The notes under the pieces are model-generated. The model was not told where the DNA came from, did not search any database, and saw only the letters and a program-made list of their open reading frames with translations. Positions 1 to 9,547 of a DNA stretch of 64,000 bases are shown here, one piece after another. This DNA is from Parapontixanthobacter aurantiacus (GTDB taxonomy: Bacteria; Pseudomonadota; Alphaproteobacteria; Sphingomonadales; Sphingomonadaceae), in assembly GCF_009827635.1 (NCBI RefSeq), contig NZ_WTYW01000001.1:948001-1012000 (forward strand), in the 5' to 3' direction. How positions within the stretch are numbered: position 1 is the stretch's first letter; each line of letters starts with the position of its first letter. Both the position numbers and the translations under genes were made by a program.

Positions 1-1
1 C

Positions 2-1093
2 GCGATCTTTCCGGCGGATACATTCGCCGCATGGGGTTGGCGCGTTCCGTTTCTTTTATCGATCGTCCTGCTCGGCATATCGCTGTGGATGCGCCTGAAG
101 CTTTCCGAAAGCCCGGTCTTCCTCGCCATGAAGGAGGCGGGAGAGACGGCGCGCAATCCCTTTGTGGAAAGCTTCACTTATCCCGGCAACAAGAAGCGTA
201 TCTTCGTCGCGCTGTTCGGTATTACGGGCGTGCTGACGACGATCTGGTACACCGCGTTCTTCTCCAGCCTTTCATTCCTTCAGCGCGACATGCGCCTCGA
301 CGAATTCGCGGTCGAGATGATCCTGCTCGTCGGCGGGCTCGTGTCGATGAGCTTCTACCTCGTGGTCGGCAAATGGTCGGACCGGGTCGGCAGGAAGAAG
401 CCGATCGTGATCGGCGCGCTGCTCGCCCTGCTGCTGCTGTTCCCGATCTTCTGGGCCATGGGCAGCCTCGCCAATCCCGGACTCGCACAGGCGGCGAGGG
501 ACAATCCGATCCTGGTGTCTGGACCTGAATGCGCGACCGATCCCTTCGCCGAACTGTTCGACCGTGAGCAGACCGATTGCGGCAAGTTGCTCGAAACGCT
601 GACCAGCAGCGGAGTGCGCTATGCGGTCGCGGAAGCTCCGACCGTTGGCCTGTCCGTGGCCGGTGACGTCGTCGCCTTGCCGCCAACTTGGTTCGAGGAT
701 GGCGCCGCCCGCCGTGCCGGCATCGAAGAGACGCTTGCGGGATACGGCTTCGACTTCTCCCGGCAGGTTCCCGGTATCGGCGCGATCATCGGCATTCTCG
801 GGCTGATCCTCGTCCTCGGCGCATTGTCGGCCATGACCTACGGTTCGGTAGCGGCGCTTCTGTCGGAGATGTTTCCCCCACGCATCCGATATAGCTCGAT
901 GTCGATCCCCTACCATATAGGCGCCGGTTATCTCGGCGGGTTCCTGCCGCTTATATCAGGCTTCATCGTGGCCCGGACCGGCGATATCTACGCAGGGTTG
1001 TGGTACACGTGGGCGGTCGTCGCATTCGGCATGGTCGTCGCCTTCTGGGGCCTGCCGAGCGGACCGCCGCGCGACTTTGCCGAAGATGGCTGA
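2..1093 (+). CDS. MFS transporter, metabolite:H+ symporter (MHS) type, 5' partial
   Basis: C-terminal 363 residues of a major facilitator superfamily permease; the reading frame is already open at base 2, so the start lies upstream of the window. The first residues (AAWGWRVPFLLS) match the segment before TM6 in the proline/betaine/dicarboxylate symporter (MHS) group. The second copy of MFS motif A (GKWSDRVGRKKP) lies in the loop before TM9. About 100 residues rich in small and acidic amino acids, with two cysteines (roughly bases 480-770), separate the next two membrane helices. This insertion is absent from short MHS proteins such as ProP and should face the periplasm. Four hydrophobic helices follow. 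The substrate cannot be inferred. The stop overlaps alr by 8 bases. Confidence 0.9.
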   Translation, partial: AIFPADTFAAWGWRVPFLLSIVLLGISLWMRLKLSESPVFLAMKEAGETARNPFVESFTYPGNKKRIFVALFGITGVLTTIWYTAFFSSLSFLQRDMRLDEFAVEMILLVGGLVSMSFYLVVGKWSDRVGRKKPIVIGALLALLLLFPIFWAMGSLANPGLAQAARDNPILVSGPECATDPFAELFDREQTDCGKLLETLTSSGVRYAVAEAPTVGLSVAGDVVALPPTWFEDGAARRAGIEETLAGYGFDFSRQVPGIGAIIGILGLILVLGALSAMTYGSVAALLSEMFPPRIRYSSMSIPYHIGAGYLGGFLPLISGFIVARTGDIYAGLWYTWAVVAFGMVVAFWGLPSGPPRDFAEDG

Positions 1094-2126
1094 CAGGCCG
1101 CCATCCACCCTTCGCCTGCGAATTGACCAAAAGGCACTGGCCGCGAACTGGCAGGCGCTCGACCGTCTTTCGGGGCGGGCGGGGACAGGCGCGGCGGTCA
1201 AGGCGGATTGCTACGGTCTCGGAGTCGATCGCTGCGTGCCGATCCTGAAGAAAGCTGGCTGCGAGGCGTTCTTCGTCGCTCACTGGCAGGAAGTCGAGGG
1301 TGTCGCACGCCACGTCGATCCCGGCTCCATCGCGGTCCTGCACGGCTGCACGAACGAGGCCGAAGCCGCCTATGCCATCGCAACAGGGGCAAAGCCGGTC
1401 ATCAATTCGCTCGAGCAAGCAAGGCGCTGGACCGAGGCGGACGGGGGCCCCTGTCACCTCATGATCGATACGGGGATCAACCGGCTCGGCATCGCTACGC
1501 ATGAATGCAGCGACCCTGCCATTGCCGCGCTCGACATCGACGTGCTGATGTCGCATCTGGCCTGCGCCGACGAAGACAGTGCGATGAACGTACGCCAGCT
1601 TCAGCGCTTTCGCGATATCATTCCCGCCATTTCGCATCGGACGACAAGCCTGGCGAACAGCGCAGGCATTGCGCTCGGCAGCAAGTATCATTTCGATCTC
1701 ACCCGTCCCGGTCTCTCGCTCTATGGCGGCGTTCCGCGCACTGAACTGTCTGAAGTGATCGCACAGGTTGCCTATCCGCAAGCCGCGATCATCCAGCGCC
1801 GCAGCATCAGGGCAGGGGAGAAGGTCGGCTACAACGCGACGTTCACCGCGCAGCATGACATGGAGATCGGCGTGGTCTCCATCGGCTATGCCGACGGGTT
1901 CCTGAGGGCCAACAAGCAGGAGGGGGCGGCTTTCCGAGATGGACAGACCCGCCTTCCCCTGCTCGGAAAGATATCCATGGATATGGTCGTCGTCGATTGC
2001 AGCGAAGCGCCGAACTTGCGCGAGGGCGACTGGCTCGACATTCCCTATCTCCTGCCGGAAAAGTCGGGCGCGACCGGCCTGTCGCAATACGAATTGCTGA
2101 CCGTTCTCGGCGACCGCTTTGCTTGA
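1086..2126 (+). CDS. alr: alanine racemase
   Basis: PLP-dependent interconversion of L- and D-alanine in the cytoplasm, supplying D-Ala for peptidoglycan. 346 residues, slightly short for the family. An N-terminal TIM barrel carries the PLP lysine K39 in AVKADCYGLG and the cofactor arginine near R133 (DTGINRLG). The C-terminal beta domain has the second catalytic residue Y249 (VGYNATF) and the conserved ISMDM near 296-300. The ATG at 1086 is preferred; an in-frame TTG at 1077 lies nine bases upstream. The start overlaps the upstream transporter stop by 8 bases, so the two genes are probably co-transcribed. It could act as a catabolic or an anabolic racemase; the sequence does not decide. Confidence 0.95.
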   Translation: MADRPPSTLRLRIDQKALAANWQALDRLSGRAGTGAAVKADCYGLGVDRCVPILKKAGCEAFFVAHWQEVEGVARHVDPGSIAVLHGCTNEAEAAYAIATGAKPVINSLEQARRWTEADGGPCHLMIDTGINRLGIATHECSDPAIAALDIDVLMSHLACADEDSAMNVRQLQRFRDIIPAISHRTTSLANSAGIALGSKYHFDLTRPGLSLYGGVPRTELSEVIAQVAYPQAAIIQRRSIRAGEKVGYNATFTAQHDMEIGVVSIGYADGFLRANKQEGAAFRDGQTRLPLLGKISMDMVVVDCSEAPNLREGDWLDIPYLLPEKSGATGLSQYELLTVLGDRFA

Positions 2127-2204
2127 CACTGGACTTGCGATATTGCGCCTGCGATTTGGCGAATGCTAAGTGCAGCATGAAACGATTGCCGGGGACCTGA
2201 GAGC

Positions 2205-2774
2205 ATGGCCAAGAACACGGACGATACGAACGCCGTAATCATCAAGAAATATGCCAACAGGCGTCTCTACAACACCTCGTCCTCGAGCTACATCACGCTT
2301 GACGATCTTTCCGCGATGGTCCGCGAGAACATCGACTTTCAGGTGGTCGATGCGCGCAGCGGGGACGACATCACGCACTCTATTCTCACACAAATCATCA
2401 TGGACGAGGAAGCGAATGGCGAGCAGATGCTGCCTGTCAGCTTCCTGCGTGAACTGATCGGGATGTACGGCAAGTCGATGCAAGCAATGATGCCGCAATA
2501 TCTCGAAGCCTCCATGGCACAGTTTCGTGCCAATCAGGACCAGATGCGCGAAGCGTTCGAGCGCAGCGTTGGGCGCAACCCCTTCGCCAAGCTGGCCGAA
2601 ACCAACATGGCGATGATGATGGCCGCGACCGAGGCGTTCATGCCCAATGGCTCTACCGCCAGCGAGCCGCGCGAGGGTGACAAGCGAAGTGATACGCACA
2701 GCGGTGACGAGCTTGCCGCACTGCGCGACCAGATGGCCGCCATGCAGAAGAAGCTCGACGAACTCGGTAAATAA
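2205..2774 (+). CDS. phaR: polyhydroxyalkanoate synthesis repressor PhaR
   Basis: 189-residue DNA-binding regulator. In known PhaR proteins it senses PHB granules and represses phasin and its own gene. The N-terminal PHB/PHA accumulation regulator domain (about residues 10-70) is clear, with the family signature KKYANRRLYNT at 14-24 and the stretch SYITLDDLSAMV. The C-terminal half is methionine- and glutamine-rich (MMPQYLEASMAQF) and should form the amphipathic region that associates with granules. It stands alone, 78 bases after alr, with a GGGGA ribosome site. No pha synthase or phasin genes are in this window. Confidence 0.93.
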   Translation: MAKNTDDTNAVIIKKYANRRLYNTSSSSYITLDDLSAMVRENIDFQVVDARSGDDITHSILTQIIMDEEANGEQMLPVSFLRELIGMYGKSMQAMMPQYLEASMAQFRANQDQMREAFERSVGRNPFAKLAETNMAMMMAATEAFMPNGSTASEPREGDKRSDTHSGDELAALRDQMAAMQKKLDELGK

Positions 2775-2868
2775 CCCTTCACGGTCCGTTTGCCGCCGCC
2801 GGCGAACACTCAATCTCTCCCGCTCTGCGCGCAGTGATTTGCGCGGGGGCACATTTCTCAGGTGAAAC

Positions 2869-4413
2869 TTGGTACAGATACGTCACGCCCTTTCGGTCAA
2901 GCGCGCGGATAATTTCGCCGAATGGTATCAGGCGGTCATCGCCGAAGCCGATCTGGCGGAAGAATCGGGAGTCCGCGGGTGCATGGTGATGAAGCCATGG
3001 GGCTACGGAATCTGGGAGCGGATCCAGCGCTTGATGGACGCACGAATCAAGGCCGCCGGGGTCGATAATTGCTATTTCCCCATCTTCATTCCGCTTTCCA
3101 ATTTCGAGCGGGAAGCCGAACACGTCGAGGGGTTTGCCAAGGAAATGGCGGTCGTCACGCATCATCGCCTCATCGCGGGCGAGGACGGCAAACTCGTGCC
3201 CGATCCCGAAGCGAAACTCGAAGAACCTCTCGTCGTGCGCCCGACGTCGGAGACGATCATCGGCGATGCCATGGCGCGCTGGGTCCAAAGCTGGCGCGAT
3301 CTGCCGCTGTTAACCAATCAATGGGCGAACGTCGTGCGCTGGGAGATGCGGACGCGCATGTTTCTTCGCACGAGCGAGTTCCTCTGGCAGGAAGGTCATA
3401 CGGCGCACGAAACGCGCGAGGACGCCCTGACCGAGACGCACCGGGCCATCGAAATGTACCGTGCCTGCGCTGAAGACGAACTCGCAATCCCCGTAATCGT
3501 AGGAGAGAAGCCGGAGAACGAGCGGTTTCCGGGGGCTGTCGAAACATGGTCCATCGAGGCCATGATGCAGGACGGAAAGGCCTTGCAGGCGGGAACCAGC
3601 CACTATCTCGGAACCAACTTCGCCGAAGCCAGCGGCATCCGCTTTCAGGATCGCGAGGGGTCGCAGCAACTCGCCCATACGACGAGCTGGGGCTTCTCGA
3701 CCCGGATGGTGGGCGGCGTCATCATGACGCATGGCGACGATGACGGGCTTCGCGTGCCGCCGGCGATCGCTCCCCACCAGGTGGTTATCCTGCCGATGCT
3801 CCGCGACAAGCCGGAGGATGCGGCGCTCCTCGCTTATTGCGAGGAATTGCGTGACGCGATCGCCGGGAAGGACGTCCTGCGAGAGCCGGTGCGCGTGCTG
3901 CTTGACCGGAAACCGGGCAAGGCCGCTGCGAAACGCTGGGACTGGGTGCGCAAGGGTGCGCCGGTCATCATCGAGGTCGGCGGGCGCGACATGGAGAACG
4001 ATGTTGTCAGCCTTCTCCGACGCGACGACCTGTGGAACATGGAAAACGGCAAGCCGAACTTTTCGACGCCCTCGCGGACCGAAACTGCAGACCGCGTCGT
4101 CGCCATTCTCCAAGACATGCAAACCGCGCTTTTCGTCGAAGCGCGCGATCGGCGCGAGCGCAACGTCACGCGCGACGTGAACGAGTTTTCGCAGATCGAG
4201 GCGCTCTATGCCGAGGGCGCGTCTGCCCCCGGCTGGGTGGAAGTACAGTGGTCGCGTCCGACGGGCGAAGAACTCGAAGCCGTCATCGAACGATTGAAAG
4301 CTCTCAAGCTGACCTTCCGTAACGTGCCGGTGGATGCCCCCCCTGCCGACGGGAAGTGCATCTTTACCGGCAAGCCGGCGGTCGAGCGGATCATCGTGGG
4401 CCGCGCCTATTAA
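2869..4413 (+). CDS. proS: prolyl-tRNA synthetase, archaeal/eukaryotic-like type
   Basis: Class II synthetase charging tRNA-Pro, 514 residues. It belongs to the short archaeal/eukaryote-like (type 3) ProRS, not the ~570-residue bacterial type with an inserted editing domain. Motif 2 (RWEMRTRMFLRTSEF) runs directly into WQEGHTAHET, motif 3 contains GGVIMTHGDDDGLRVPP, and the protein ends VGRAY with the terminal tyrosine typical of this type. The start must be TTG 2869: an in-frame TGA sits at 2863-2865 and the first ATG is about 38 codons in, past conserved sequence. A GGTGA-like ribosome site precedes the TTG. It is a single gene between phaR and rnr. Confidence 0.95.
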   Translation: MVQIRHALSVKRADNFAEWYQAVIAEADLAEESGVRGCMVMKPWGYGIWERIQRLMDARIKAAGVDNCYFPIFIPLSNFEREAEHVEGFAKEMAVVTHHRLIAGEDGKLVPDPEAKLEEPLVVRPTSETIIGDAMARWVQSWRDLPLLTNQWANVVRWEMRTRMFLRTSEFLWQEGHTAHETREDALTETHRAIEMYRACAEDELAIPVIVGEKPENERFPGAVETWSIEAMMQDGKALQAGTSHYLGTNFAEASGIRFQDREGSQQLAHTTSWGFSTRMVGGVIMTHGDDDGLRVPPAIAPHQVVILPMLRDKPEDAALLAYCEELRDAIAGKDVLREPVRVLLDRKPGKAAAKRWDWVRKGAPVIIEVGGRDMENDVVSLLRRDDLWNMENGKPNFSTPSRTETADRVVAILQDMQTALFVEARDRRERNVTRDVNEFSQIEALYAEGASAPGWVEVQWSRPTGEELEAVIERLKALKLTFRNVPVDAPPADGKCIFTGKPAVERIIVGRAY

Positions 4414-4470
4414 GGGCGGCATCGGGCGGTTTGGGGTGACAGATCGACCGGTCCACCCCATATCGCGCGC

Positions 4471-6777
4471 ATGAACAAAGCAAAACAGGCGAGCCTGCCC
4501 TCGGCCGAACAGATCCTCGAATTTATCCAAAGCGCCGACGGTACGGTCGGCAAGCGCGAGATCGGCAAGGCTTTCGGCCTCAAGGGGCAGGAGAAGATCG
4601 CCCTCAAGAAACGTCTCAAGGACATGGCTGAGGAAGGGCTGATCGACGGCAAGAAGACGGCCTATCATCGCATGGGCGGCGTGCCGAAGGTGACGGTACT
4701 GCGGATCGCGGAGATCGAGGATGGCGAGGCCTATGCCATTCCCGACAGCTGGAACCCCGACGATGCGACGCCGCCTCCGCGGCTCTACGTGCGCGAAAGC
4801 AAGGGCGGAAAGAAGAAGCAGGCCCGTCTTCCGGCTTTGAAGGTCGGGGACCGGGTGCTTGCTCGCACGGAGGAGACGGGGCGCGGGTGGGTCGCCCATC
4901 CCATGAAGAAGCTTCCCGCAAAGACCGAAAGCATGATGGGCGTCGTCGAGACCGATCGCGATGGCAAGCACTGGCTTGCGCCGGTCGACAAGCGCATCCG
5001 GTCGAGCAGCGCGATCGCCGATGTCGGCGAAGCGGAGGAAGGGCAGCTGGTTCTGGCCGAGTTGGCAGGTCGCTCGCAGCGTGCCGGGGTTAATGTCATC
5101 GAGGTGCTGGGCGATCCCCTCGAACCGAAGAGTTTCAGTCTCATCGCCATCGCGAAACACGGCATTCCCTATGTCTTTCCCGATGCCGCGCTCGAAGAGG
5201 CGGATCGGGCTGCAAAACTTCCGGTAACGCCGGACAAGCGCGAGGACCTGCGGCATTTGCCGATCGTCGCCATCGATCCCGCCGATGCGCGCGACCACGA
5301 CGATGCGATCTGGGCCGAGCCTGACGGAAAGGGCGGCTTCGACGCCGTCGTCGCGATTGCCGACGTGTCCTATTACGTCCGGCCCGGCGGAGCGCTCGAC
5401 CGCGAAGCGCGAAAGCGCGGCAACTCCGTCTATTTCCCCGATCGGGTCGTGCCGATGCTGCCCGAGATCCTCTCCGCCGATGTCTGTTCTCTGGGCGAGG
5501 GGGACGACCGGGCCGCAATGGCCTGCCACCTGAAAATCTCGTCGGACGGCAAGCTCAAGGACTGGCGCTTCACCCGCGCCATCGTCCGCATCGACGAGGT
5601 CATCGCCTATGAGGACGCGCAGGAGCGGATCGATAACGACAAGGCGGGCGAAAATCTGAAGAACCTGTGGGGCTGTTGGGAAGCGCTGGCGAAAGCGCGC
5701 GCCGAGCGCGAACCTCTCGATCTCGACCTGCCCGAGCGGCGCGTCATGCTCGACGAGCAGGGCAGGATCACGGAGATCGCCGTGCGCGAGCGGTTGGATG
5801 CCCACCGCGTCGTCGAGGATTTCATGATCGCCGCGAATGTCGCCTCGGCAAAGGCGCTGGAGGCGAAAAAGGCTCCCGTGGTATACCGCGTTCACGAGAC
5901 GCCCAGCCGGGAGAAGCTGGTTGCGCTGAAGGAATATCTCGCCACGCTGGACCGCAACTTCGCGATGGGCCAGGTCATCAAGCCGTCCATCTTCAACCGC
6001 TTCCTGGCCGAGATCGACGATCCGGCGGAAAAGGCCCAGTTGATGGAAGCCGTCCTGCGCAGCCAGACGCAGGCATATTACGGCCCGACCAATGCCGGGC
6101 ATTTCGGGCTGGCGCTCGACAGCTACGGGCACTTCACGTCACCCATCCGCCGCTATGCCGACCTTCTGGTCCACCGCTCGCTGGTGGATGCCTACGGTCT
6201 CGAACAGGCAGCGCCGAAAGGCGACTTGCCCCCAACGTCCGGCCTGTCCGACAAGGATAAGGCGGACCTTGCAAAGATCAGCGACGCGATCAGTCAGTCG
6301 GAACGGCGCGCGATGGAGGCCGAACGCGACACGATCGACCGCTACGTCGCGGCATGGCTCGCAAGCCGCGTAGGCGAGACCTTCGATACGCGCATCACCG
6401 GCGTTCAGTCCTTCGGCTTTTTCGCCACGATCGAGGGGCTGGGCGGCGACGGACTCGTTCCCGTCTCGACGCTTGGCAACGACTATTATCGCTACGACGA
6501 GAAAGCCCAGTCGCTGGTCGGGGAACGAAGCGGCGAAAGCTTTACGACGGGCGACCGGCTCAAGCTGAAACTGGCCGAAGCCAATCCTTTGACCGGGGCG
6601 CTCAAATTCGAAGTCCCCGATAGCGAGGGGAAGGGCGTCGAACCCCGCGGCAAACGACCAGCACAGGGCGAGCGTCGAAGCGGAACGAAAAAGTCCGGGC
6701 GCAAGGGCAAGCCGGGCCACCAGCAGGGCAAGCGAGGCCGCCCCGGCAACATCCGGCATCAGGGGCGCAAGCGCTAG
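4471..6777 (+). CDS. rnr: ribonuclease R
   Basis: Processive 3'-5' exoribonuclease of the RNase II/R family that degrades structured RNA, rRNA fragments and mRNA in the cytoplasm. 768 residues. An N-terminal winged-helix region comes first, then cold-shock-like OB domains. The RNB catalytic core has the acidic active-site motif IDPADARDHDD at 268-278 (metal-binding aspartates). An S1 domain lies at about 633-715 and a strongly basic Gly/Lys/Arg-rich tail follows, as in RNase R and unlike RNase II. The ATG at 4471 lies 57 bases after proS. Confidence 0.96.
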   Translation: MNKAKQASLPSAEQILEFIQSADGTVGKREIGKAFGLKGQEKIALKKRLKDMAEEGLIDGKKTAYHRMGGVPKVTVLRIAEIEDGEAYAIPDSWNPDDATPPPRLYVRESKGGKKKQARLPALKVGDRVLARTEETGRGWVAHPMKKLPAKTESMMGVVETDRDGKHWLAPVDKRIRSSSAIADVGEAEEGQLVLAELAGRSQRAGVNVIEVLGDPLEPKSFSLIAIAKHGIPYVFPDAALEEADRAAKLPVTPDKREDLRHLPIVAIDPADARDHDDAIWAEPDGKGGFDAVVAIADVSYYVRPGGALDREARKRGNSVYFPDRVVPMLPEILSADVCSLGEGDDRAAMACHLKISSDGKLKDWRFTRAIVRIDEVIAYEDAQERIDNDKAGENLKNLWGCWEALAKARAEREPLDLDLPERRVMLDEQGRITEIAVRERLDAHRVVEDFMIAANVASAKALEAKKAPVVYRVHETPSREKLVALKEYLATLDRNFAMGQVIKPSIFNRFLAEIDDPAEKAQLMEAVLRSQTQAYYGPTNAGHFGLALDSYGHFTSPIRRYADLLVHRSLVDAYGLEQAAPKGDLPPTSGLSDKDKADLAKISDAISQSERRAMEAERDTIDRYVAAWLASRVGETFDTRITGVQSFGFFATIEGLGGDGLVPVSTLGNDYYRYDEKAQSLVGERSGESFTTGDRLKLKLAEANPLTGALKFEVPDSEGKGVEPRGKRPAQGERRSGTKKSGRKGKPGHQQGKRGRPGNIRHQGRKR

Positions 6778-6830
6778 GCCTCGGAACGGGTCGGCGCACG
6801 GCCCATTGCCTTTATCAAAAGGAGATATTC

Positions 6831-7346
6831 ATGCTGAAGCCCGGCGATAAAGTACCGACCCTCGAACTGCCCCTGACCATCGACGCGAAGTTCGTCCTCG
6901 CCGATCAGGACCCGGACAGCTTCACCATGCTGGTGTTCTATCGCGGCAAGCACTGCCCGGTATGCAAGCGATACCTGACGGAACTGGCCGGCAAGCTCGA
7001 CGACTTCACGAAGGCGGGGGTGAACACCTTCACCGTCTCGATGGATGACGAGGACCGCGCAATGACGATCGATCGGGAGTGGGATACGGGCGACGTCCCG
7101 CTCGCTTACGACCTGAGCGAGGAAAAGGCGCGCGAATGGGGCCTGTTCATCTCCGAAGGTCGCCCGGACAGCGAGGAACCCGCCAAGTTCTCGGAGCCGG
7201 GCCTGTTCCTCGTGAAGCCGGACGGAACGCTGTATTTCTCGGTCGTGCAGAGCGGTCCCTTCACCCGTCCTCCGCTCGACGAACTGGTCGAGGCGATTCA
7301 GTTCGTTACGGAGAAAGACTATCCGGCGCGCGGCACACTGACCTGA
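6831..7346 (+). CDS. peroxiredoxin-like (AhpC/TSA family) protein
   Basis: 171-residue thioredoxin-fold protein with a C42-P-V-C45 motif in FYRGKHCPVCKRYL, the position of the peroxidatic cysteine in AhpC/TSA proteins. The two-cysteine CxxC arrangement is closer to a thiol-disulfide reductase than to a typical 2-Cys peroxiredoxin (TxxC). The rest follows the family: PGLFLVKPDGTLYF strand and helix at the C-terminus, with no signal peptide. A strong ribosome site (AAGGAGA) lies before ATG 6831. It probably reduces peroxides or disulfides in the cytoplasm; the actual substrate is not known. Confidence 0.88.
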   Translation: MLKPGDKVPTLELPLTIDAKFVLADQDPDSFTMLVFYRGKHCPVCKRYLTELAGKLDDFTKAGVNTFTVSMDDEDRAMTIDREWDTGDVPLAYDLSEEKAREWGLFISEGRPDSEEPAKFSEPGLFLVKPDGTLYFSVVQSGPFTRPPLDELVEAIQFVTEKDYPARGTLT

Positions 7347-7353
7347 TGCAGCC

Positions 7354-7830
7354 TCAGGCGAGCGCGTCGATCTGTTCGGTCGAAAGCCCGCCCGGCACGA
7401 TGTAGAGCGGGCAGGGCAGTCCGCCGGCGCTGCTCGTGAAATGGGTTACGAGCGGCCCGGCCGCCGCTTCCGCGCTCGAACCGAGGACGAGCGCGGCAAT
7501 GTCGCTATGTTCCTCGAGATATTTCTTCACCGATGCCTGCGGATCGCCGGTCCGCACCGCGATCGTCGGACGCTTGCCGTGTTCTGCGAAAATGTTGCCT
7601 GCCTCGCTATTGGCGAGCACTTCTGCCCGATCTTTCGCTTCCTGTTCGATCGTTGCCTGCACGCCGCCAAAGGCATTGAAGTTGTTCTGCGGAACGAGGG
7701 CGAGGATATGGACCGCGCCGCCGGTCCGGGCCGCGCGAAGGGCCGCGAAGCGCAAGGCTTTGCGCGCTTCCGGCGTTTCGTCCATCACGACCATGTAAAT
7801 CCGCATCGCGCCCCCGCTTTCCGCCGACAT
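7354..7830 (-). CDS. universal stress protein (UspA family)
   Basis: 158 residues in one Usp domain (alpha/beta nucleotide-binding fold). It starts IYMVVMDETPEARKAL and ends with the ATP-loop-like region LVLGSSAEAAAGPLV followed by PCPLYIVP, as in UspA relatives. These proteins respond to starvation and stress; the partner is unknown. It converges on the peroxiredoxin-like gene with a 7-base gap. The ATG at 7830 gives the longest form; ATG 7806 (MRIYMVVM) begins exactly at the first beta strand and is equally likely. Confidence 0.9.
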   Translation of the reverse strand: MSAESGGAMRIYMVVMDETPEARKALRFAALRAARTGGAVHILALVPQNNFNAFGGVQATIEQEAKDRAEVLANSEAGNIFAEHGKRPTIAVRTGDPQASVKKYLEEHSDIAALVLGSSAEAAAGPLVTHFTSSAGGLPCPLYIVPGGLSTEQIDALA

Positions 7831-7969
7831 TCACCGCTGTCGACCTGTCTTTCCTGTCGAGCGCGATATCCGACGAATTCACCGATAGCGCAAGAACCTT
7901 GCCTAGACGAAGGCGATCGGCAAAGGCATAACCTCGCCTGTTCCGTAAGGTCGAGGAAGATTTAGATTT

Positions 7970-9343
7970 ATGCCGATTTCGATCAAGATGCCTGCTTTGT
8001 CGCCTACGATGGAAGAGGGAACGCTTGCCAAATGGCTTGTGAAAGTCGGCGACAAGGTCGAATCCGGCGACGTCATGGCGGAGATCGAAACAGACAAGGC
8101 GACCATGGAATTCGAAGCGGTGGACGAAGGGGTCATCGCGGCGATCGAGGTCGAGGCCGGAACGGAAAACGTCAAGGTGGGCGATGTGATCGCAATCCTC
8201 GCTGAAGAAGGCGAGGACCCTGACGAAGCGGCCAAAGCGGCGACTTCAAATTCGTCCGATAATGCGTCGGGCGAGCAGGCTACGGCGGCTCAGGACAAAA
8301 CCCCCGCCAGCGCTTCGCAGGCAGACAGCAAGGCGGATGCCGAACCCGCCAAGGATGCGCCGCGATGGGAAGACAAGCCCGCGACCGCGCCGAAAGGCGA
8401 AGCGAGCGACGATGACGATCGCATCATCGCCTCGCCACTTGCGCGACGGATCGCAGAACAGCAGGGCATCGACCTGGCCGAGATCGAGGGTAGCGGGCCG
8501 AACGGTCGCATCGTGAAAGCCGATGTCGATAAATTTAAGCCGGGCAAGGCAAAGGCGAAACGAGGGACGGAAGCCCAAAAGGAAGATCGTGCTGCCGTTC
8601 CGGAGCATACGCCCGCCCCGACGGCGAGCGCGGCCAAGGTTCCCGATTTCGGCATCCCGTTCGAGGCGGAAAAGCTCAACAACGTTCGCAAGACGATTGC
8701 GCGGCGTCTGACCGAGGCGAAGCAGACGATCCCGCACATCTATCTTACCGTCGACGTGCGGCTCGATGCGTTGCTGAAGCTGCGCAGCGACCTCAATTCC
8801 GCGCTTGAAACACAGGGCGTCAAACTCTCGGTCAACGATCTGCTCATAAAGGCGCTGGCGAAGGCGCTGCTGGCAGTGCCCAAGTGCAATGTCAGCTTTG
8901 CCGGCGACGAGCTGCGCAAGTTCAGCCGGGCGGACATCTCGGTCGCCGTCGCCGCGCCCAGCGGGCTCATCACTCCGATCATCGTCGATGCCGGAAACAA
9001 GGCGATATCGAGCATATCGACCGAGATGAAGGAACTGGCCGGCAAGGCCCGCGACGGCAAGCTGCAGCCGCATGAATATCAGGGCGGCACGGCCAGCCTG
9101 TCCAATCTTGGAATGTTCGGCATAAAGCAGTTCGATGCCGTCATCAATCCGCCGCAGGGCATGATCCTGGCGGTCGGTGCGGGCGAGAAACGTCCTTACG
9201 TGGTCGAGGACGCCCTGGCGGTCGCTACGGTGATGAGCGCCACTGGCAGTTTCGATCACCGTGCGATCGACGGTGCGGACGGCGCGGAATTGATGAAGGT
9301 GTTCAAGGAACTGGTCGAAAACCCGCTCGGGCTGGTGGCTTGA
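7970..9343 (+). CDS. pdhC: pyruvate dehydrogenase E2, dihydrolipoamide acetyltransferase
   Basis: Core subunit of the pyruvate dehydrogenase complex, 457 residues. One N-terminal lipoyl domain has the lipoylated K43 in [12 protein letters not shown] long acidic/Ala-rich linker follows, then the E3/E1-binding domain at about 152-190 ([16 protein letters not shown]). The acetyltransferase domain has catalytic H430 and D434 in [22 protein letters not shown] ribosome site precedes ATG 7970. lpd (E3) follows on the same strand. The E1 genes pdhAB are about 40 kb away on the other strand, and E1-beta carries an almost identical lipoyl domain. Lipoate would come from lipA (36.0 kb). Confidence 0.96.
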   Translation: MPISIKMPALSPTMEEGTLAKWLVKVGDKVESGDVMAEIETDKATMEFEAVDEGVIAAIEVEAGTENVKVGDVIAILAEEGEDPDEAAKAATSNSSDNASGEQATAAQDKTPASASQADSKADAEPAKDAPRWEDKPATAPKGEASDDDDRIIASPLARRIAEQQGIDLAEIEGSGPNGRIVKADVDKFKPGKAKAKRGTEAQKEDRAAVPEHTPAPTASAAKVPDFGIPFEAEKLNNVRKTIARRLTEAKQTIPHIYLTVDVRLDALLKLRSDLNSALETQGVKLSVNDLLIKALAKALLAVPKCNVSFAGDELRKFSRADISVAVAAPSGLITPIIVDAGNKAISSISTEMKELAGKARDGKLQPHEYQGGTASLSNLGMFGIKQFDAVINPPQGMILAVGAGEKRPYVVEDALAVATVMSATGSFDHRAIDGADGAELMKVFKELVENPLGLVA

Positions 9344-9547
9344 GCGGCAGGGCGATCAAACTTGCGTCCGGTATCGTGATTACTGTCCTGCAGCTATCGT
9401 CCTATGCGAATAATAGAGCATGACGTCAGTGGCTCACGATCGCTTTCCAATGGCTTTTTCAGGCTTCGCGCGAAGGGAGATTTCTCTTCGTCAGGACCGG
9501 GTTCCATGTGTTCCATCCTGTAGGACTTTCCGAAAGGTTATCGAATA

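Noticed and set aside
963-2129. Minus-strand open frame of 388 codons
   Set aside because: Opposite alr, which has all catalytic residues; no homology or ribosome site.
3310-6132. A 940-codon open frame on the minus strand
   Set aside because: It is antisense to proS and rnr, whose families and motifs are certain. Its product is His/Arg/Asp-rich with no recognisable domain, a common artefact of high-GC third positions.
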